Below, piece by piece: positions 16,422 to 25,830 of a DNA stretch of 64,000 bases; position 1 is the first letter of the stretch; each line of letters starts with the position of its first letter. Source of the DNA: Bacillus pseudomycoides (GTDB taxonomy: Bacteria > Bacillota > Bacilli > Bacillales > Bacillaceae_G); assembly GCF_002582035.1 (NCBI RefSeq), contig NZ_NUQE01000038.1:1-64000 (forward strand). The letters are read 5' to 3'. The notes beneath the pieces were generated by a model. It did no database searches and was not told the origin of the DNA. It worked only from the letters and a program-made list of their open reading frames with translations. The translations under genes and the position numbers were made by a program.

Positions 16422-16572
16422 AGTGAAACTTCCATCAGTGGGGGGCTTCATCCCCCGGTGATGGAAAGCTCTCACCAATCGGGCTTTTACTGGCAGTTAT
16501 CCCCCGCCTATCTTCTTCGCTTTTCTTTGCATCTTGAGGTGGGGGGCTTACTGCCAGTTAATGCGGGATAAA
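16418..16572 (-). repeat. bcr1 repeat, full length, reverse orientation
   Basis: Begins ATAAAGTGAAACTTCCATC and ends AATGCGGGATAAA; the stems are well preserved. It covers the IIC stop codon and separates it from the next operon gene. Its strong hairpins may partly terminate or stabilise the transcript. Confidence 0.9.
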
Positions 16573-16644
16573 AATATATAAAAGGAGGTTTGGGACTAAG
16601 TGCTCCAAACTTCCTTTTATATAAAAAAGAGAAGGGAGATAAAA

Positions 16645-16929
16645 ATGAATTCAACATCCAGAATTCACTTTTTTAGTTACAAAAGTGCGTTTCTATTTTT
16701 TAGTTTTATTCTTGTTTTTAATCTTATCTTTAATCCTTTAATGAATGCAGTTGGAATAGATAAACAATTGTCACTGTACTTAGATAATATCTTTGCAATC
16801 AGCGCAGGGTTAACTCTTGTTCTTATTTTTGTTGAAGGTAAGTTTAAAAACAAGAAACAAGCGTTAATTTTGTTCTTGTCTTTATTCGTAGCGAGTGCGC
16901 TTATTTGTTACCCGATTGTCTATGCGTAA
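16645..16929 (+). CDS. Small membrane protein of the muramic acid operon
   Basis: A 94-residue protein with three hydrophobic segments (about 14-32, 44-62 and 70-90). Start 16645 is backed by AGAAGGGAG. I do not recognise the family. Its place between the PTS permease and the GH4 enzyme, in the same direction, suggests a link to sugar transport, but nothing in the sequence shows a catalytic site. Confidence 0.6.
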   Translation: MNSTSRIHFFSYKSAFLFFSFILVFNLIFNPLMNAVGIDKQLSLYLDNIFAISAGLTLVLIFVEGKFKNKKQALILFLSLFVASALICYPIVYA

Positions 16930-16972
16930 AGGAAAAGAAAAAATACATGATCTAAAATGAGGTGTGAGTGAA

Positions 16973-18295
16973 ATGGAAAAGCGAAACGGAATAAAAATTG
17001 CCACAATTGGTGGTGGATCTAGTTACACACCAGAATTAATTGAAGGTTTTATTAAACGTTATGATGAGTTACCAGTTAAAGAACTTTGGTTAGTGGATAT
17101 TGAGGCAGGAAGAGAAAAACTTGAGATTGTAGGGAACCTAGCACGAAGAATGGTTGAAAAGGCAGGAGTTCCTATGGAAATCCATTTGACGTTAGACCGC
17201 CGTCAAGCTTTACAGGGTGCTGATTTTGTGACAACGCAAATGAGAGTTGGTTTACTAGACGCCCGAATTAAAGACGAGCGTATTCCTTTGCAGCTAGGAT
17301 TAATTGGTCAAGAAACAAATGGTGCAGGAGGGTTATTTAAAGCATTGCGAACAATCCCTGTTCTTCTAGAGATTACAGAAGAAATGCAAGAGCTTTGCCC
17401 AAATGCATGGTTAATTAACTTTACGAACCCAGCTGGAATGGTAACGGAAGCTCTTCTTCGTTACAGCAAGCATAAAAAAGTCATCGGTGTATGTAATGTA
17501 CCATTTAATATGCATATGTCTATTTCAAAAATGTTAGGTGTTGAAATGGAGAGAGTACATATTGATTTCGCTGGATTAAACCATATGGTATTCGGAACAC
17601 ATGTATATGTTGATGATCAAGAAGTAACAGAGAAAGTGCTTGAAATGTTAGGAAATCCAGCAATACAAATGACAATGAAGAATATTGCTCCTCTTCCTTG
17701 GAATCCAAGATTTTTAAAATCATTAGGCGTAGTACCTTGTCCATATCATCGTTATTATTACAAAACAAAAGAGATTTTAGATGAAGAATTAGAAGCATTT
17801 AAATCAGGGAAAACACGTGCTGAAATTGTCAAGCAACTAGAGGAAGATCTGTTTGATTTGTATAAAGATGAAAAACTAGACATTAAACCCCCACAATTAG
17901 AAAAGCGGGGCGGTGCCTATTATAGTGATGCAGCGTGTAATGTTATTTCTTCTATTTATAATGACAAAAAAGACATTCAAGTATTAAATGTCCAAAACAA
18001 AGGAGCTATTACTGAAATCGATTATGATTCAGCGGTTGAAGTCAGTTGTATTGTGACAAAAAATGGACCTGTCCCGATGACAATGGGGAAATTGCCCGTT
18101 CAAGTTCAAGGATTAATTCAGCAAATTAAATCATTTGAAAGAGTAGGTGCTGAGGCAGCTGTAACGGGTTCTTATGATAAGGCTTTATTAGCTTTAACGA
18201 TTAATCCACTTATTCCAAGTGATGATTTAGCTGAAGCTGTATTACAGCAATTATTAGAAGCCCATAAAGAATATTTGCCTCATTTTTTTAAATGA
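16973..18295 (+). CDS. Family GH4 6-phospho-glycosidase
   Basis: A 440-residue NAD- and metal-dependent hydrolase. NAD binding is in [18 protein letters not shown]; metal and catalytic positions are in [24 protein letters not shown] and [10 protein letters not shown]4 enzymes of the CelF/LicH type split 6-phospho-beta-glucosides by a redox route. With murQ and MupG in the operon, it may act on a phosphorylated amino-sugar disaccharide rather than cellobiose. The ATG at 16973 has GAGGTGTGAG just upstream; a GTG at 16964 is also possible. Confidence 0.9.
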   Translation: MEKRNGIKIATIGGGSSYTPELIEGFIKRYDELPVKELWLVDIEAGREKLEIVGNLARRMVEKAGVPMEIHLTLDRRQALQGADFVTTQMRVGLLDARIKDERIPLQLGLIGQETNGAGGLFKALRTIPVLLEITEEMQELCPNAWLINFTNPAGMVTEALLRYSKHKKVIGVCNVPFNMHMSISKMLGVEMERVHIDFAGLNHMVFGTHVYVDDQEVTEKVLEMLGNPAIQMTMKNIAPLPWNPRFLKSLGVVPCPYHRYYYKTKEILDEELEAFKSGKTRAEIVKQLEEDLFDLYKDEKLDIKPPQLEKRGGAYYSDAACNVISSIYNDKKDIQVLNVQNKGAITEIDYDSAVEVSCIVTKNGPVPMTMGKLPVQVQGLIQQIKSFERVGAEAAVTGSYDKALLALTINPLIPSDDLAEAVLQQLLEAHKEYLPHFFK

Positions 18296-18407
18296 TTAGG
18301 ATAATAGTTTCATATTAAAAACCAATTGAGATTTGATATTCTCTGAGACATGAATTTTTTTAGAGAATGTCGTGACCATACTTTACTACGATTTGGAGTG
18401 TTATGAT

Positions 18408-18737
18408 ATGTCAACGGAAATCAATAATAACGAAATGGAAATTTTTGAAATTATTTCTCATGGTGGAAATGCGAGAGGATTAGCCTATGAAGCATTAACA
18501 GCTGCAGAAGAATTCAATTTTGAAAGAGCGACGGAACTTATTAACCGAGCTGCAGAAGAACTTAGCTTAGCTCATAAGACACAAACAAAGTTAATTCAAG
18601 CTGAACTGAACGGAGTTCCAAGTGAAAAAACATTACTAATGATCCATGCTCAAGATCACTTAATGACAGCGATAAGTGAACAAAAACTGATTGAGCATAT
18701 GATTCGTATCATAAAAAAACTAGCACCAGAGCAATAA
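18408..18737 (+). CDS. PTS lactose/cellobiose-family IIA component
   Basis: A 109-residue helical protein. The phospho-accepting His lies in LMIHAQDHLMTAI, the signature of LacF/CelC IIA proteins. It forms trimers and receives phosphate from HPr. The start at 18408 has GGAG 10 nt upstream. It completes the IIB-IIC-IIA set, with the GH4 gene placed before it. Confidence 0.93.
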   Translation: MSTEINNNEMEIFEIISHGGNARGLAYEALTAAEEFNFERATELINRAAEELSLAHKTQTKLIQAELNGVPSEKTLLMIHAQDHLMTAISEQKLIEHMIRIIKKLAPEQ

Positions 18738-18770
18738 GTGAAAATGCTGAAAGGTAAAGGTGATTTTTAG

Positions 18771-19856
18771 ATGAGAAAATTAGGTATTTCCATTTACCCA
18801 GAACATTCAACAGTAGAAAAAGATATGGCATATATTGCACTTGCACATAAATATGGATTCAAAAGAATCTTTACTTGCCTCCTTTCAGTAGAAGGTGATA
18901 AAGAAAAAATTATGAGAGAATTTAAAGAAACAATTGCATTTGCAAATCAATTAGGTATGGAAGTAATGGTCGATATTTCTCCTCGGGTATTTGGGGCTTT
19001 GGATATTTCCTATAATGATCTATCATTCTTTGCTGATTTAGGAGCGTATGGAATTCGCCTAGACATGGGGTTTACAGGAAATGAAGAGTCCATCATGACA
19101 CATAATCCCTATAATTTGAAAATTGAAATTAACATGAGCAATGCAACGAATTATTTAGATAATATCATTGCTTACAAGCCTAATAAAGAAAATTTAGTAG
19201 GTTCACATAACTTCTATCCTCACCGTTATGCAGGATTAAGCTATGCTCATTTTCTAAAATGTTGTGAGCAATTTAAAAATCATAATATTCGTACGGCGGC
19301 GTTTGTTAGTTCACACGCAGCAACTTACGGACCTTGGCCAATAATGGAAGGATTATGTACACTAGAAATGCATCGTGAATTACCAATTGTAACGCAAGCA
19401 AAACACTTATTTGCAACTGGATTAATTGATGATGTGATTATTGCTAATGCATATGCATCAGAGGCTGAATTAGAAGCTCTTGGTACATTAAACAGTGAAC
19501 TGCTTACATTTAATATAGAACTATATGACACGATTACAAAGTTAGAGAAAAAGATTGTGTTAGAAGAATTTCATTTTTATCGTGGAGATGTTTCAGACTA
19601 TCTGATTCGCTCGACTCAATCACGTGTAAAATATAAACAAGAAGAATTTAAACCAACCTATACCCCTGATATTAGACGAGGAGACATTTTAATTGAGAAT
19701 GAGCTCTACGGACAATATAAAGGTGAATTGCAGATTGCGCTCCAAGACATGGAAAACTCAGGTAAAACAAATGTAGTTGGCCGGATAGTTGAAGAAGAAA
19801 TTTTTCTCCTTGATTACCTAGATCCTTGGGCGAAATTTCAATTTTTAATGAAGTAA
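18771..19856 (+). CDS. mupG: MupG-like 6-phospho-N-acetylmuramidase (DUF871, GH170)
   Basis: A 361-residue protein of the DUF871 family: a TIM barrel of about 230 residues (begins RKLGISIYPEHSTVEKDMAY; VDISPRVFGALDIS; GSHNFYPHRYAGLSY) and a C-terminal beta domain. The studied member, MupG of Staphylococcus, cuts MurNAc-6-phosphate-GlcNAc into MurNAc-6-phosphate and GlcNAc. Here it follows murQ and a PTS, so the chain import, split, ether cleavage is complete. It ends at a terminator and a bcr1 copy. The assignment is by family and context. Confidence 0.85.
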   Translation: MRKLGISIYPEHSTVEKDMAYIALAHKYGFKRIFTCLLSVEGDKEKIMREFKETIAFANQLGMEVMVDISPRVFGALDISYNDLSFFADLGAYGIRLDMGFTGNEESIMTHNPYNLKIEINMSNATNYLDNIIAYKPNKENLVGSHNFYPHRYAGLSYAHFLKCCEQFKNHNIRTAAFVSSHAATYGPWPIMEGLCTLEMHRELPIVTQAKHLFATGLIDDVIIANAYASEAELEALGTLNSELLTFNIELYDTITKLEKKIVLEEFHFYRGDVSDYLIRSTQSRVKYKQEEFKPTYTPDIRRGDILIENELYGQYKGELQIALQDMENSGKTNVVGRIVEEEIFLLDYLDPWAKFQFLMK

Positions 19857-19885
19857 TTTTATCGAGAAAAATTTCAGAGCAAGGG

Positions 19886-19920
19886 AAAAGGAAGGAACAG
19901 AGCGAACCTTCCTTTTTGTT
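19886..19920 (+). terminator. Terminator after mupG
   Basis: AAAAGGAAGG (19886-19895) pairs with CCTTCCTTTT (19907-19916), followed by T-rich DNA. The next gene needs read-through or its own promoter. Confidence 0.65.
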
Positions 19921-20027
19921 TATCCCGCATGAACGGGCAGTAACCCTCCCACCTCAAGATTGAGAGAGAAGCGAAGAAGCTAGGTGGGGGATGAAGAAAA
20001 TCCCCACTGAGGGAAGTTTCACTTTAT
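19919..20027 (+). repeat. bcr1 repeat, internally deleted (109 bp)
   Basis: Has both TTTAT ends but lacks about 48 bp of the middle. The join lies in GGTGGGGGATGAAG, where the two GTGGGGGAT blocks of the full element have collapsed to one. The same deletion appears at 26401-26509. Confidence 0.85.
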
Positions 20028-20045
20028 GAACGAGGAGGAATCTAC

Positions 20046-20942
20046 ATGAGTTATATTATCGGTGTAGACGGTGGAGGCACCAAAACGGAAGCGGTGGCTT
20101 ATGATTTAAATGGAAAAAAAATAAGTGAAGGAAAAGCGGGTTACGGAAACTTACTTATAAATGAAAAACAGGCTATTATTAACATAATTGATGCAATTGA
20201 ACAATGCTTAGTTTCTTTAAAAAGGGAAGAATGCCAATATATATGCCTAGGGTTAGCTGGGTATGGAGGTGTTAAAAATACAAAAGGTGTAAAAGATGCT
20301 CTTTATGAGAAGTTTCATATTCCGTTTACAATTGTAAATGATGGAATGATTGCACATGCTGCCTTACTACGAGGAAAAGATGGTATCTTAACAATTTCAG
20401 GAACAGGTTCAGTTAGTATTGGAGTTCATAATGGTATTGAAAAATTGGCAGGTGGCTGGGGACATATCCTTGGAGATGAAGGAAGCGGCTATTGGATTGC
20501 CATGCAGGCTTTTATGAACATGACGAAAGAAGAAGACGAAGGTCTAGTTTATAGTCAACTAACTAATTTAATACTTTCGAAACTTGGATATAGTGATGTA
20601 CTAGAGATTAAAAAATTTATATATGCTGCATCAAAGGCTGAAATTGCGGCATTTGTTCCAATTATTGCAGAGCTTGCTGAAGCTGGTGATCCATTTTCTC
20701 AGAATATTCTCCAGCAAGCGGGTTATCATCTTGCAAAGATTACGCTCGATGTTTATAAAAAGTTGAACTTCGAGCATAGTACGACAGTGGCAATAAAAGG
20801 GAGCGTATTAACTCATATATCGATGGTACAAGAGTCTTTTGTCGCTCATTTAAAACATAAAAAACCGGATATAACTCTGATTTTAGATGATGTATCTTCG
20901 ACATTAGGATGTTATTATTTATCTCTGAAGTATATAAATTGA
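20046..20942 (+). CDS. BadF/BadG-type amino-sugar kinase (probable GlcNAc kinase)
   Basis: A 298-residue ATPase of the ASKHA fold: phosphate-1 loop IIGVDGGGTKTEAVAYD, phosphate-2 loop ILTISGTGSVSIG and GGWGHILGDEGSGYWIA, typical of BadF/BcrA-family N-acetylglucosamine kinases. MupG releases free GlcNAc, and this enzyme would phosphorylate it to GlcNAc-6-phosphate, which joins the product of MurQ. RBS is CGAGGAGG. It lies behind a terminator and a bcr1, and 25 bp before the RpiR regulator. Confidence 0.85.
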   Translation: MSYIIGVDGGGTKTEAVAYDLNGKKISEGKAGYGNLLINEKQAIINIIDAIEQCLVSLKREECQYICLGLAGYGGVKNTKGVKDALYEKFHIPFTIVNDGMIAHAALLRGKDGILTISGTGSVSIGVHNGIEKLAGGWGHILGDEGSGYWIAMQAFMNMTKEEDEGLVYSQLTNLILSKLGYSDVLEIKKFIYAASKAEIAAFVPIIAELAEAGDPFSQNILQQAGYHLAKITLDVYKKLNFEHSTTVAIKGSVLTHISMVQESFVAHLKHKKPDITLILDDVSSTLGCYYLSLKYIN

Positions 20943-20967
20943 TTATCCATTAAGGGAGCAAATTAGT

Positions 20968-21831
20968 ATGCACGTTGAGAATGTTTTATTAAAAATTGAA
21001 AGTTTCGAAAACCAATTGCCAAAGTCAGAGAGAAAAATTGCAGAATATATCCTGGAAAATCCTAAAGATATTATAAGAATGACTATACATGAGCTAGCTG
21101 CTCAAGCAAACACAAGCAGTTCGGCTGTAACAAGGTTTTGTCGCTCTATTGGGGTTAATAGTTTTTCGGATTTAAAAGTTTCTCTATCATCTCTTATTTC
21201 ACAACCAGAGAAAAAAGGTTTTAATGACATTGAGCCTAATGAAACAATCGCGTCCATCAAAGATAAAATAGTTTCTAATTCTGTCCAAGCCATACAAGAA
21301 ACGGCTCATTATTTGGATGAAAAGGTCATTAATCAAGTAATTGAAAGCATGAGAAGTGCGAATGTTATTTATGTTTATGGGCTTGGAGCTTCCTGGCTCA
21401 TTGCAGAAGATATTACACAGAAATGGTTGCGATTAGGGAAGATTGTAAACGCAAACCAAGACCCGCATATTACTGCTACAGCATTAGCTTCATCATCAAA
21501 GAATACCGTTTTCTTTTGTATCTCTAATAGTGGAGAAACGGAAGAAGTACTTCAACTTGTTGATATCGCTAAAGCATATGGATGTAAAACAATTGGGCTA
21601 TCGCGTTTCGGTAACAATAGATTAGCGAAAAAGGTTGATATGTCTTTACAACATATGCGTGCACCAGAAGCTAAATTTCGAAGTGCCGCAACTAGTTCGC
21701 TGTTTGCACAATTTTTAACTGTAAGTATTATTTTTTATGCGTATGTGTCAAAATTCTATAATGAAAATAAAAATGAAATCGAACGCTCAAGAGAATCTGT
21801 ATTAAAATTTACAAAAAGAAATGTAGATTAA
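20968..21831 (+). CDS. RpiR/MurR-family transcriptional regulator
   Basis: A 287-residue regulator with an N-terminal helix-turn-helix (about 1-77; LAAQANTSSSAVTRFCRSIG) and a C-terminal SIS sugar-phosphate-binding domain (about 125-260; YVYGLGASWLIAEDI, CISNSGETEEVLQL). This is the layout of MurR, which senses MurNAc-6-phosphate. As last gene of the cluster it very likely controls it, binding a phosphosugar made by the PTS. The operator is not evident. Confidence 0.9.
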   Translation: MHVENVLLKIESFENQLPKSERKIAEYILENPKDIIRMTIHELAAQANTSSSAVTRFCRSIGVNSFSDLKVSLSSLISQPEKKGFNDIEPNETIASIKDKIVSNSVQAIQETAHYLDEKVINQVIESMRSANVIYVYGLGASWLIAEDITQKWLRLGKIVNANQDPHITATALASSSKNTVFFCISNSGETEEVLQLVDIAKAYGCKTIGLSRFGNNRLAKKVDMSLQHMRAPEAKFRSAATSSLFAQFLTVSIIFYAYVSKFYNENKNEIERSRESVLKFTKRNVD

Positions 21832-21837
21832 GTAGAT

Positions 21838-21972
21838 TTGCGGGAGTTTATCAGCCTGAAAGGATTCGGGTATCGTACAGATTATCAGCAAATAACGATT
21901 TTTAATCTTGGTGAGTATGTTGGCTTATCAAAAAATGATGAGAATAGCTACCACAATAGTGAAATTTTATAA
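21838..21972 (+). pseudogene. Short ORF, probable 3' gene remnant
   Basis: A 44-codon frame running to TAA 21970-21972 and containing KGFGYRTDYQQITIF. It starts almost at the regulator's stop and lacks an RBS. It reads like protein, but I do not recognise the family. It probably is what remains of a gene cut by rearrangement. Confidence 0.3.
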
Positions 21973-22008
21973 TAATGAACGTGTCGCAAAACCATATCTT
22001 TATACGTA

Positions 22009-22034
22009 AAAAAGCACTCAAATGAGTGCTTTTT
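22009..22034. terminator. Bidirectional terminator
   Basis: AAAAAGCACTCA (22009-22020) pairs perfectly with TGAGTGCTTTTT (22023-22034). It separates the sugar operon from the converging DUF4064 gene. Confidence 0.85.
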
Positions 22035-22377
22035 ATGCAGATGCAGAAGCCTTTTCTTTGCGGAAAACTCCCATCAATCCACCGATTAATAATAAAATTC
22101 CTGGTAGTATGTAGAACGCAGAAATACAGATGATTCCACCAATAGCAGCAACAAGCATCATGATACCGCCAACTTTCGCTTTACTCTTAACCATTACTGA
22201 TCCAACTATACCTAAAATTGATAGAGCTATAGCTGCCCAACCTAATCCAATGATACTATTTGCACCATCAGCTTCAAATGCAGCGCCTATACCGCCGATC
22301 ATTAAAGCCATAAATGCACAGAGAATCCCAAAAATACCACCAATAAGTCCTAATACAAATTCTGTTGTACGTTTCAA
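22033..22377 (-). CDS. DUF4064 small membrane protein
   Basis: A 114-residue protein with four glycine-rich hydrophobic segments (about 5-30, 38-58, 66-84 and 86-104), starting MKRTTEFVLGLIGGIFG. This is the standard look of DUF4064 proteins of Bacillus, function unknown. A TTG at 22377 is chosen because AAGGAG lies 7 nt before it; a GTG three codons upstream is too close to that RBS. Monocistronic. Confidence 0.75.
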   Translation of the reverse strand: MKRTTEFVLGLIGGIFGILCAFMALMIGGIGAAFEADGANSIIGLGWAAIALSILGIVGSVMVKSKAKVGGIMMLVAAIGGIICISAFYILPGILLLIGGLMGVFRKEKASASA

Positions 22378-22648
22378 ATATAACACTCCTTAACGATTAT
22401 TAAAGATTAATGCGAATTTCTTTGTTTGATAAAAAGTTTGGTTTACAAATCAATTGGAATTCAGCATTATTTTGTTTCGTTTGGAACATAACACTTTCAG
22501 AAATCGTTCCCACTGCAGCTAAACAAGTAAGTACGTTACACTACATGCTAATACTGCAAGAAATTTCTTACCTATCAAGTTTTCCCACTCAAAAATTATG
22601 TAAGATTTCCAAACAAGAATATAATATAACAGAATAATAGGTTATATA

Positions 22649-22819
22649 TTGTCGTTTTATGTCGAAAGAAGAAAAAAAGAGAGAATTTTTTCTTTCCTTT
22701 ATATCGATGAACATTATAAGGAGCCGGTTACACTACAGACGATTGCCGAGCGTGAATTTTTGTCCATTCCGTATTTGTCTAAGTTTTTTAGTGATAATAT
22801 CGGCCTTAATTTTCAATAA
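22649..22819 (+). pseudogene. Remnant of an AraC-family regulator
   Basis: A frame of about 56 codons contains YIDEHYKEPVTLQTIAERE followed by FLSIPYLSKFFSDNIGLNF, the first helix-turn-helix of an AraC-type DNA-binding domain, then stops at TAA 22817-22819. Neither a start nor the second helix-turn-helix is present. The remainder of the gap 22378-22959 shows no further gene. Confidence 0.6.
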
Positions 22820-22959
22820 AATAGCGCATTGAATGTTTTTGAACAAGTTTCTAGAAAAGAAAAAAGTCGCTGTACTACCGGTCAGATAGCACAGCGACAA
22901 AGATATCGGACTGTTACTGCCGCGTGTTAACAAGGAAGTTACCGCGGTAAAACCGTTTA

Positions 22960-24486
22960 TTAATTTCGGATTAGATAATCGAATGCACCTAAGGCTGCAT
23001 TAGCACCTGATCCCATAGAAATAATGATTTGCTTATATGGACTGTTTGTACAGTCACCTGCAGCAAACACTCCTGGTACGTTTGTAGCACCGTGCTTGTC
23101 TGTAACGATCTCACCACGAACACGTTCAACAGTGTCGCCTAACCAATCTGTGTTTGGTACAAGACCGATTTGAACGAACACACCTTGAAGTTCAATGTGA
23201 TGAACTTCTTCTGTTTCACGGTCAATGTAAGAAATACCGTCTACTTTGTCAGTACCAGTAATTTCTTTTGTTTGAACATTCTTTAGAACAGTTACGTTAG
23301 GTAAGCTGTAAAGACGCTCTTGCAGTACAGCATCAGCTTTTAGTTCTGGCATAAACTCAAGAACAGTTACGTGTTTTACGATACCTGCTAGATCAATTGC
23401 TGCTTCAATACCAGAGTTACCACCACCGATAACTGCTACGTGTTTTCCAGTAAATAATGGACCGTCACAGTGAGGGCAGTATGCTACACCTTTGTTTTTG
23501 AACTCAGCTTCACCTGGTACACCAACATTGCGCCAACGAGCACCTGTTGAAATGATTACGCTCTTACTTTTTAGAACAGCGCCGTTTTCAAGCTCCACTT
23601 CAATAAGTTCTTTCTTTTCTAAACGTTTCGCACGTTGTAAGTTCATTACATCGATGTTGTACTCTTTCACATGTTCTTCAAGGCTTGCTACGAGCTTAGG
23701 ACCTTCAGTGCGTTTTACACTGATGAAGTTCTCAATGCCCATCGTATCCATCACTTGACCACCAAAGCGCTCAGCAACAATACCTGTACGAATGCCTTTA
23801 CGTGCCGCATAAATTGCTGCACTTGCACCAGCAGGGCCGCCGCCAACAACAAGAACATCATATGGATCCTTATCAGCAAGCTCTGCTGCATCAGGACCAT
23901 TACCCATCTTAGCAAGAATTTCTTCAAGTGTCATACGACCACTGCCGAAGGATTCGCCATTTAAGTAAACAGTTGGCACTGCCATGATGTCTTTGCTTTC
24001 CACTTCGTCTTTAAATGCAGCACCGTCAATCATAGTATGTGTAATACCAGGATTCAGAACGCTCATTACGTTAAGTGCTTGCACAACATCAGGACAGTTA
24101 TGACAGCTTAGACTGATGTAAGATTCAAAATGATATTCGCCTTGCATGTTTTTAACTTGATCAATTACTTTCTGTTCAACTTTTGGAGTTCTTCCACTCA
24201 CTTGTAGTAAAGCTAACACTAATGAAGTGAATTCATGTCCTAGAGGGATACCAGCAAAAGCTACCCCAGTGTCTTCGCCGATGCGATTTACACTAAAGCT
24301 TGGCGTTCTCTCTAATTGTGCTTTTTCTACTGTGATTTTGGAAGACATAGTCGCTAGCTCATCAACTAGAGCTAGCATGTCTTTCGATACGTCATCGGAT
24401 CCTGCACTAACTTTCAGTAGTACATCGTTCTCCATCAGTTGAAGATATTGGGCTAATTGTGCTTTTATATCTGCATCTAGTATCAT
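22960..24486 (-). CDS. ahpF: Alkyl hydroperoxide reductase subunit F
   Basis: A 508-residue flavoprotein that passes electrons from NADH to AhpC. N-terminal tandem thioredoxin-like folds carry the redox pair CHNC (about residue 128). The thioredoxin-reductase-like part shows FAD motif [21 protein letters not shown], redox pair YCPHCDG, NAD motif [14 protein letters not shown] and the closing GVFAAGDC. Length is normal for the family. It follows ahpC by 13 bp and is co-transcribed with it from a PerR-box promoter. Confidence 0.97.
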   Translation of the reverse strand: MILDADIKAQLAQYLQLMENDVLLKVSAGSDDVSKDMLALVDELATMSSKITVEKAQLERTPSFSVNRIGEDTGVAFAGIPLGHEFTSLVLALLQVSGRTPKVEQKVIDQVKNMQGEYHFESYISLSCHNCPDVVQALNVMSVLNPGITHTMIDGAAFKDEVESKDIMAVPTVYLNGESFGSGRMTLEEILAKMGNGPDAAELADKDPYDVLVVGGGPAGASAAIYAARKGIRTGIVAERFGGQVMDTMGIENFISVKRTEGPKLVASLEEHVKEYNIDVMNLQRAKRLEKKELIEVELENGAVLKSKSVIISTGARWRNVGVPGEAEFKNKGVAYCPHCDGPLFTGKHVAVIGGGNSGIEAAIDLAGIVKHVTVLEFMPELKADAVLQERLYSLPNVTVLKNVQTKEITGTDKVDGISYIDRETEEVHHIELQGVFVQIGLVPNTDWLGDTVERVRGEIVTDKHGATNVPGVFAAGDCTNSPYKQIIISMGSGANAALGAFDYLIRN

Positions 24487-24499
24487 TTTAATCGGCTCC

Positions 24500-25063
24500 T
24501 TAGATTTTGCCTACAAGGTCAAGGCTTGGCTTAAGTGTTGCAGCGCCTTCTTTCCATTTAGCTGGGCAAACTTCGCCTGGATTGTTGCGAACGTATTGTG
24601 CTGCTTTAATTTTGTTAACAAGGATGCTTGCATCGCGGCCGATGCCGTCTGCATTGATTTCCATAGACTGGATAACGCCGTCTGGATCGATGATGAATGT
24701 ACCACGAGCAGCAAGACCTTCTGATTCAACTAATACGTTGAAGTTGCTAGTGATTGTGCGAGTAGGGTCACCAATCATAATGTATTCGATTTTGCCAATC
24801 GTTTCTGAGCTATCATGCCATGCTTTATGTGTGAAGTGAGTGTCTGTAGATACAGAGTATACTTCAACGCCTAGCTCTTTTAGAGTTGCGTATTGGTTTT
24901 GTAAATCTTCAAGTTCAGTTGGACATACGAATGTGAAGTCTGCTGGGTAGAAGCAAACTACGCTCCATTTTCCTTTGAAGTTTTCTTCAGTAACCTCGAT
25001 AAATTCACCGTTATGATAAGCATTAGCTTTGAATGGTTGTACTTCAGTTCCAATTAATAACAT
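24500..25063 (-). CDS. ahpC: Alkyl hydroperoxide reductase subunit C (peroxiredoxin)
   Basis: A 187-residue 2-Cys peroxiredoxin that reduces organic and hydrogen peroxides. The peroxidatic Cys is in [16 protein letters not shown] and the resolving Cys in [24 protein letters not shown] lies 9 nt upstream of the ATG at 25063. First gene of ahpC-ahpF; a PerR box lies about 85 bp upstream, so the pair should be induced by peroxide. Confidence 0.97.
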   Translation of the reverse strand: MLLIGTEVQPFKANAYHNGEFIEVTEENFKGKWSVVCFYPADFTFVCPTELEDLQNQYATLKELGVEVYSVSTDTHFTHKAWHDSSETIGKIEYIMIGDPTRTITSNFNVLVESEGLAARGTFIIDPDGVIQSMEINADGIGRDASILVNKIKAAQYVRNNPGEVCPAKWKEGAATLKPSLDLVGKI

Positions 25064-25144
25064 AATAAAATTCCTCCTAAATGTAAGTTTTAAGAATGAT
25101 AAATCGGTTTACATATTATCTAATAAAGAATTAGTTAATTGTAA

Positions 25145-25159
25145 TTATAATAATTCTAA
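25145..25159 (-). promoter_or_regulatory. PerR box upstream of ahpC
   Basis: TTATAATAATTCTAA matches the PerR consensus TTATAATNATTATAA at all positions but one. It lies in the promoter region of ahpC-ahpF and indicates repression by PerR until peroxide oxidises it. Confidence 0.8.
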
Positions 25160-25298
25160 TTCGATATTAATTATCATATGAAAGTGTTTATTTTGTCAAG
25201 GGAAATGTATAACTTTATTTTGTCTGGGCTTACTTTCATCCCAAATCGATGCTAGTAGTTGATCCAGTTCTATATGAATAATTGTAGATGTAGATGAA

Positions 25299-25430
25299 TT
25301 TACCCCGCTATTCCCACCTCAAGATATAGAGAAAAGTGGGGGATAGTTGCTGGCATGTGCTCAATTGGTGAGAGCTTTCCATCAGTGAGGGATGAAGACA
25401 CTTCCTCCACTGATGGAAGTTTTACTTTAT
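25299..25430 (+). repeat. bcr1 repeat, degenerate copy
   Basis: TTTACCCCGCTATTCCCACC at the start and CCACTGATGGAAGTTTTACTTTAT at the end are clear; the GGGCAGTAAGA block and part of the first stem are missing. The stretch 25431-25830 holds no gene; it has a small inverted repeat (AGAACAA ... TTGTTCT, near 25721-25748) of unknown use. Confidence 0.75.
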
Positions 25431-25830
25431 TGGAAGAGCAGATTGTTATGATGATGAAACAAGTAGTCTAGAGAGAACAGGTTAGCCTTGATCTCTCAGA
25501 CACGGCTTCCAATTTAATTTTTCAAATGATTACCATTTCCAAAACTAAACCGAAATGATTATTTAAATTGGCTTTGTAAAAGAATATTGTTGAAGTTTGA
25601 TGTTTTCCTGAATTCTTGTTATAATAAAAAACAGGAACAAACGTTCTGTTTGGTTACAACGGTGAGCAAAGCGTTTCATAACTCGTTGGAGCATAGCGAC
25701 AAATTACTACATACAAAAAAAGAACAAGTCTATCGATGAGTTGTTCTAATTTAAGAAGAGAAATTGAGATATAGAAACGAATGGTTTGTACTGTATTTCG
25801 AGAAAAAATTTGATTGTGGAGGAATTATTT

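Noticed and set aside
22410-22637. 75-codon ORF starting MRISLFDKKFG
   Set aside because: No RBS, composition unlike protein and no family resemblance; chance frame in AT-rich DNA.
25718-25752. Hairpin AGAACAA ... TTGTTCT as a terminator
   Set aside because: The stem is short, the T run is poor, and no gene ends just before it.
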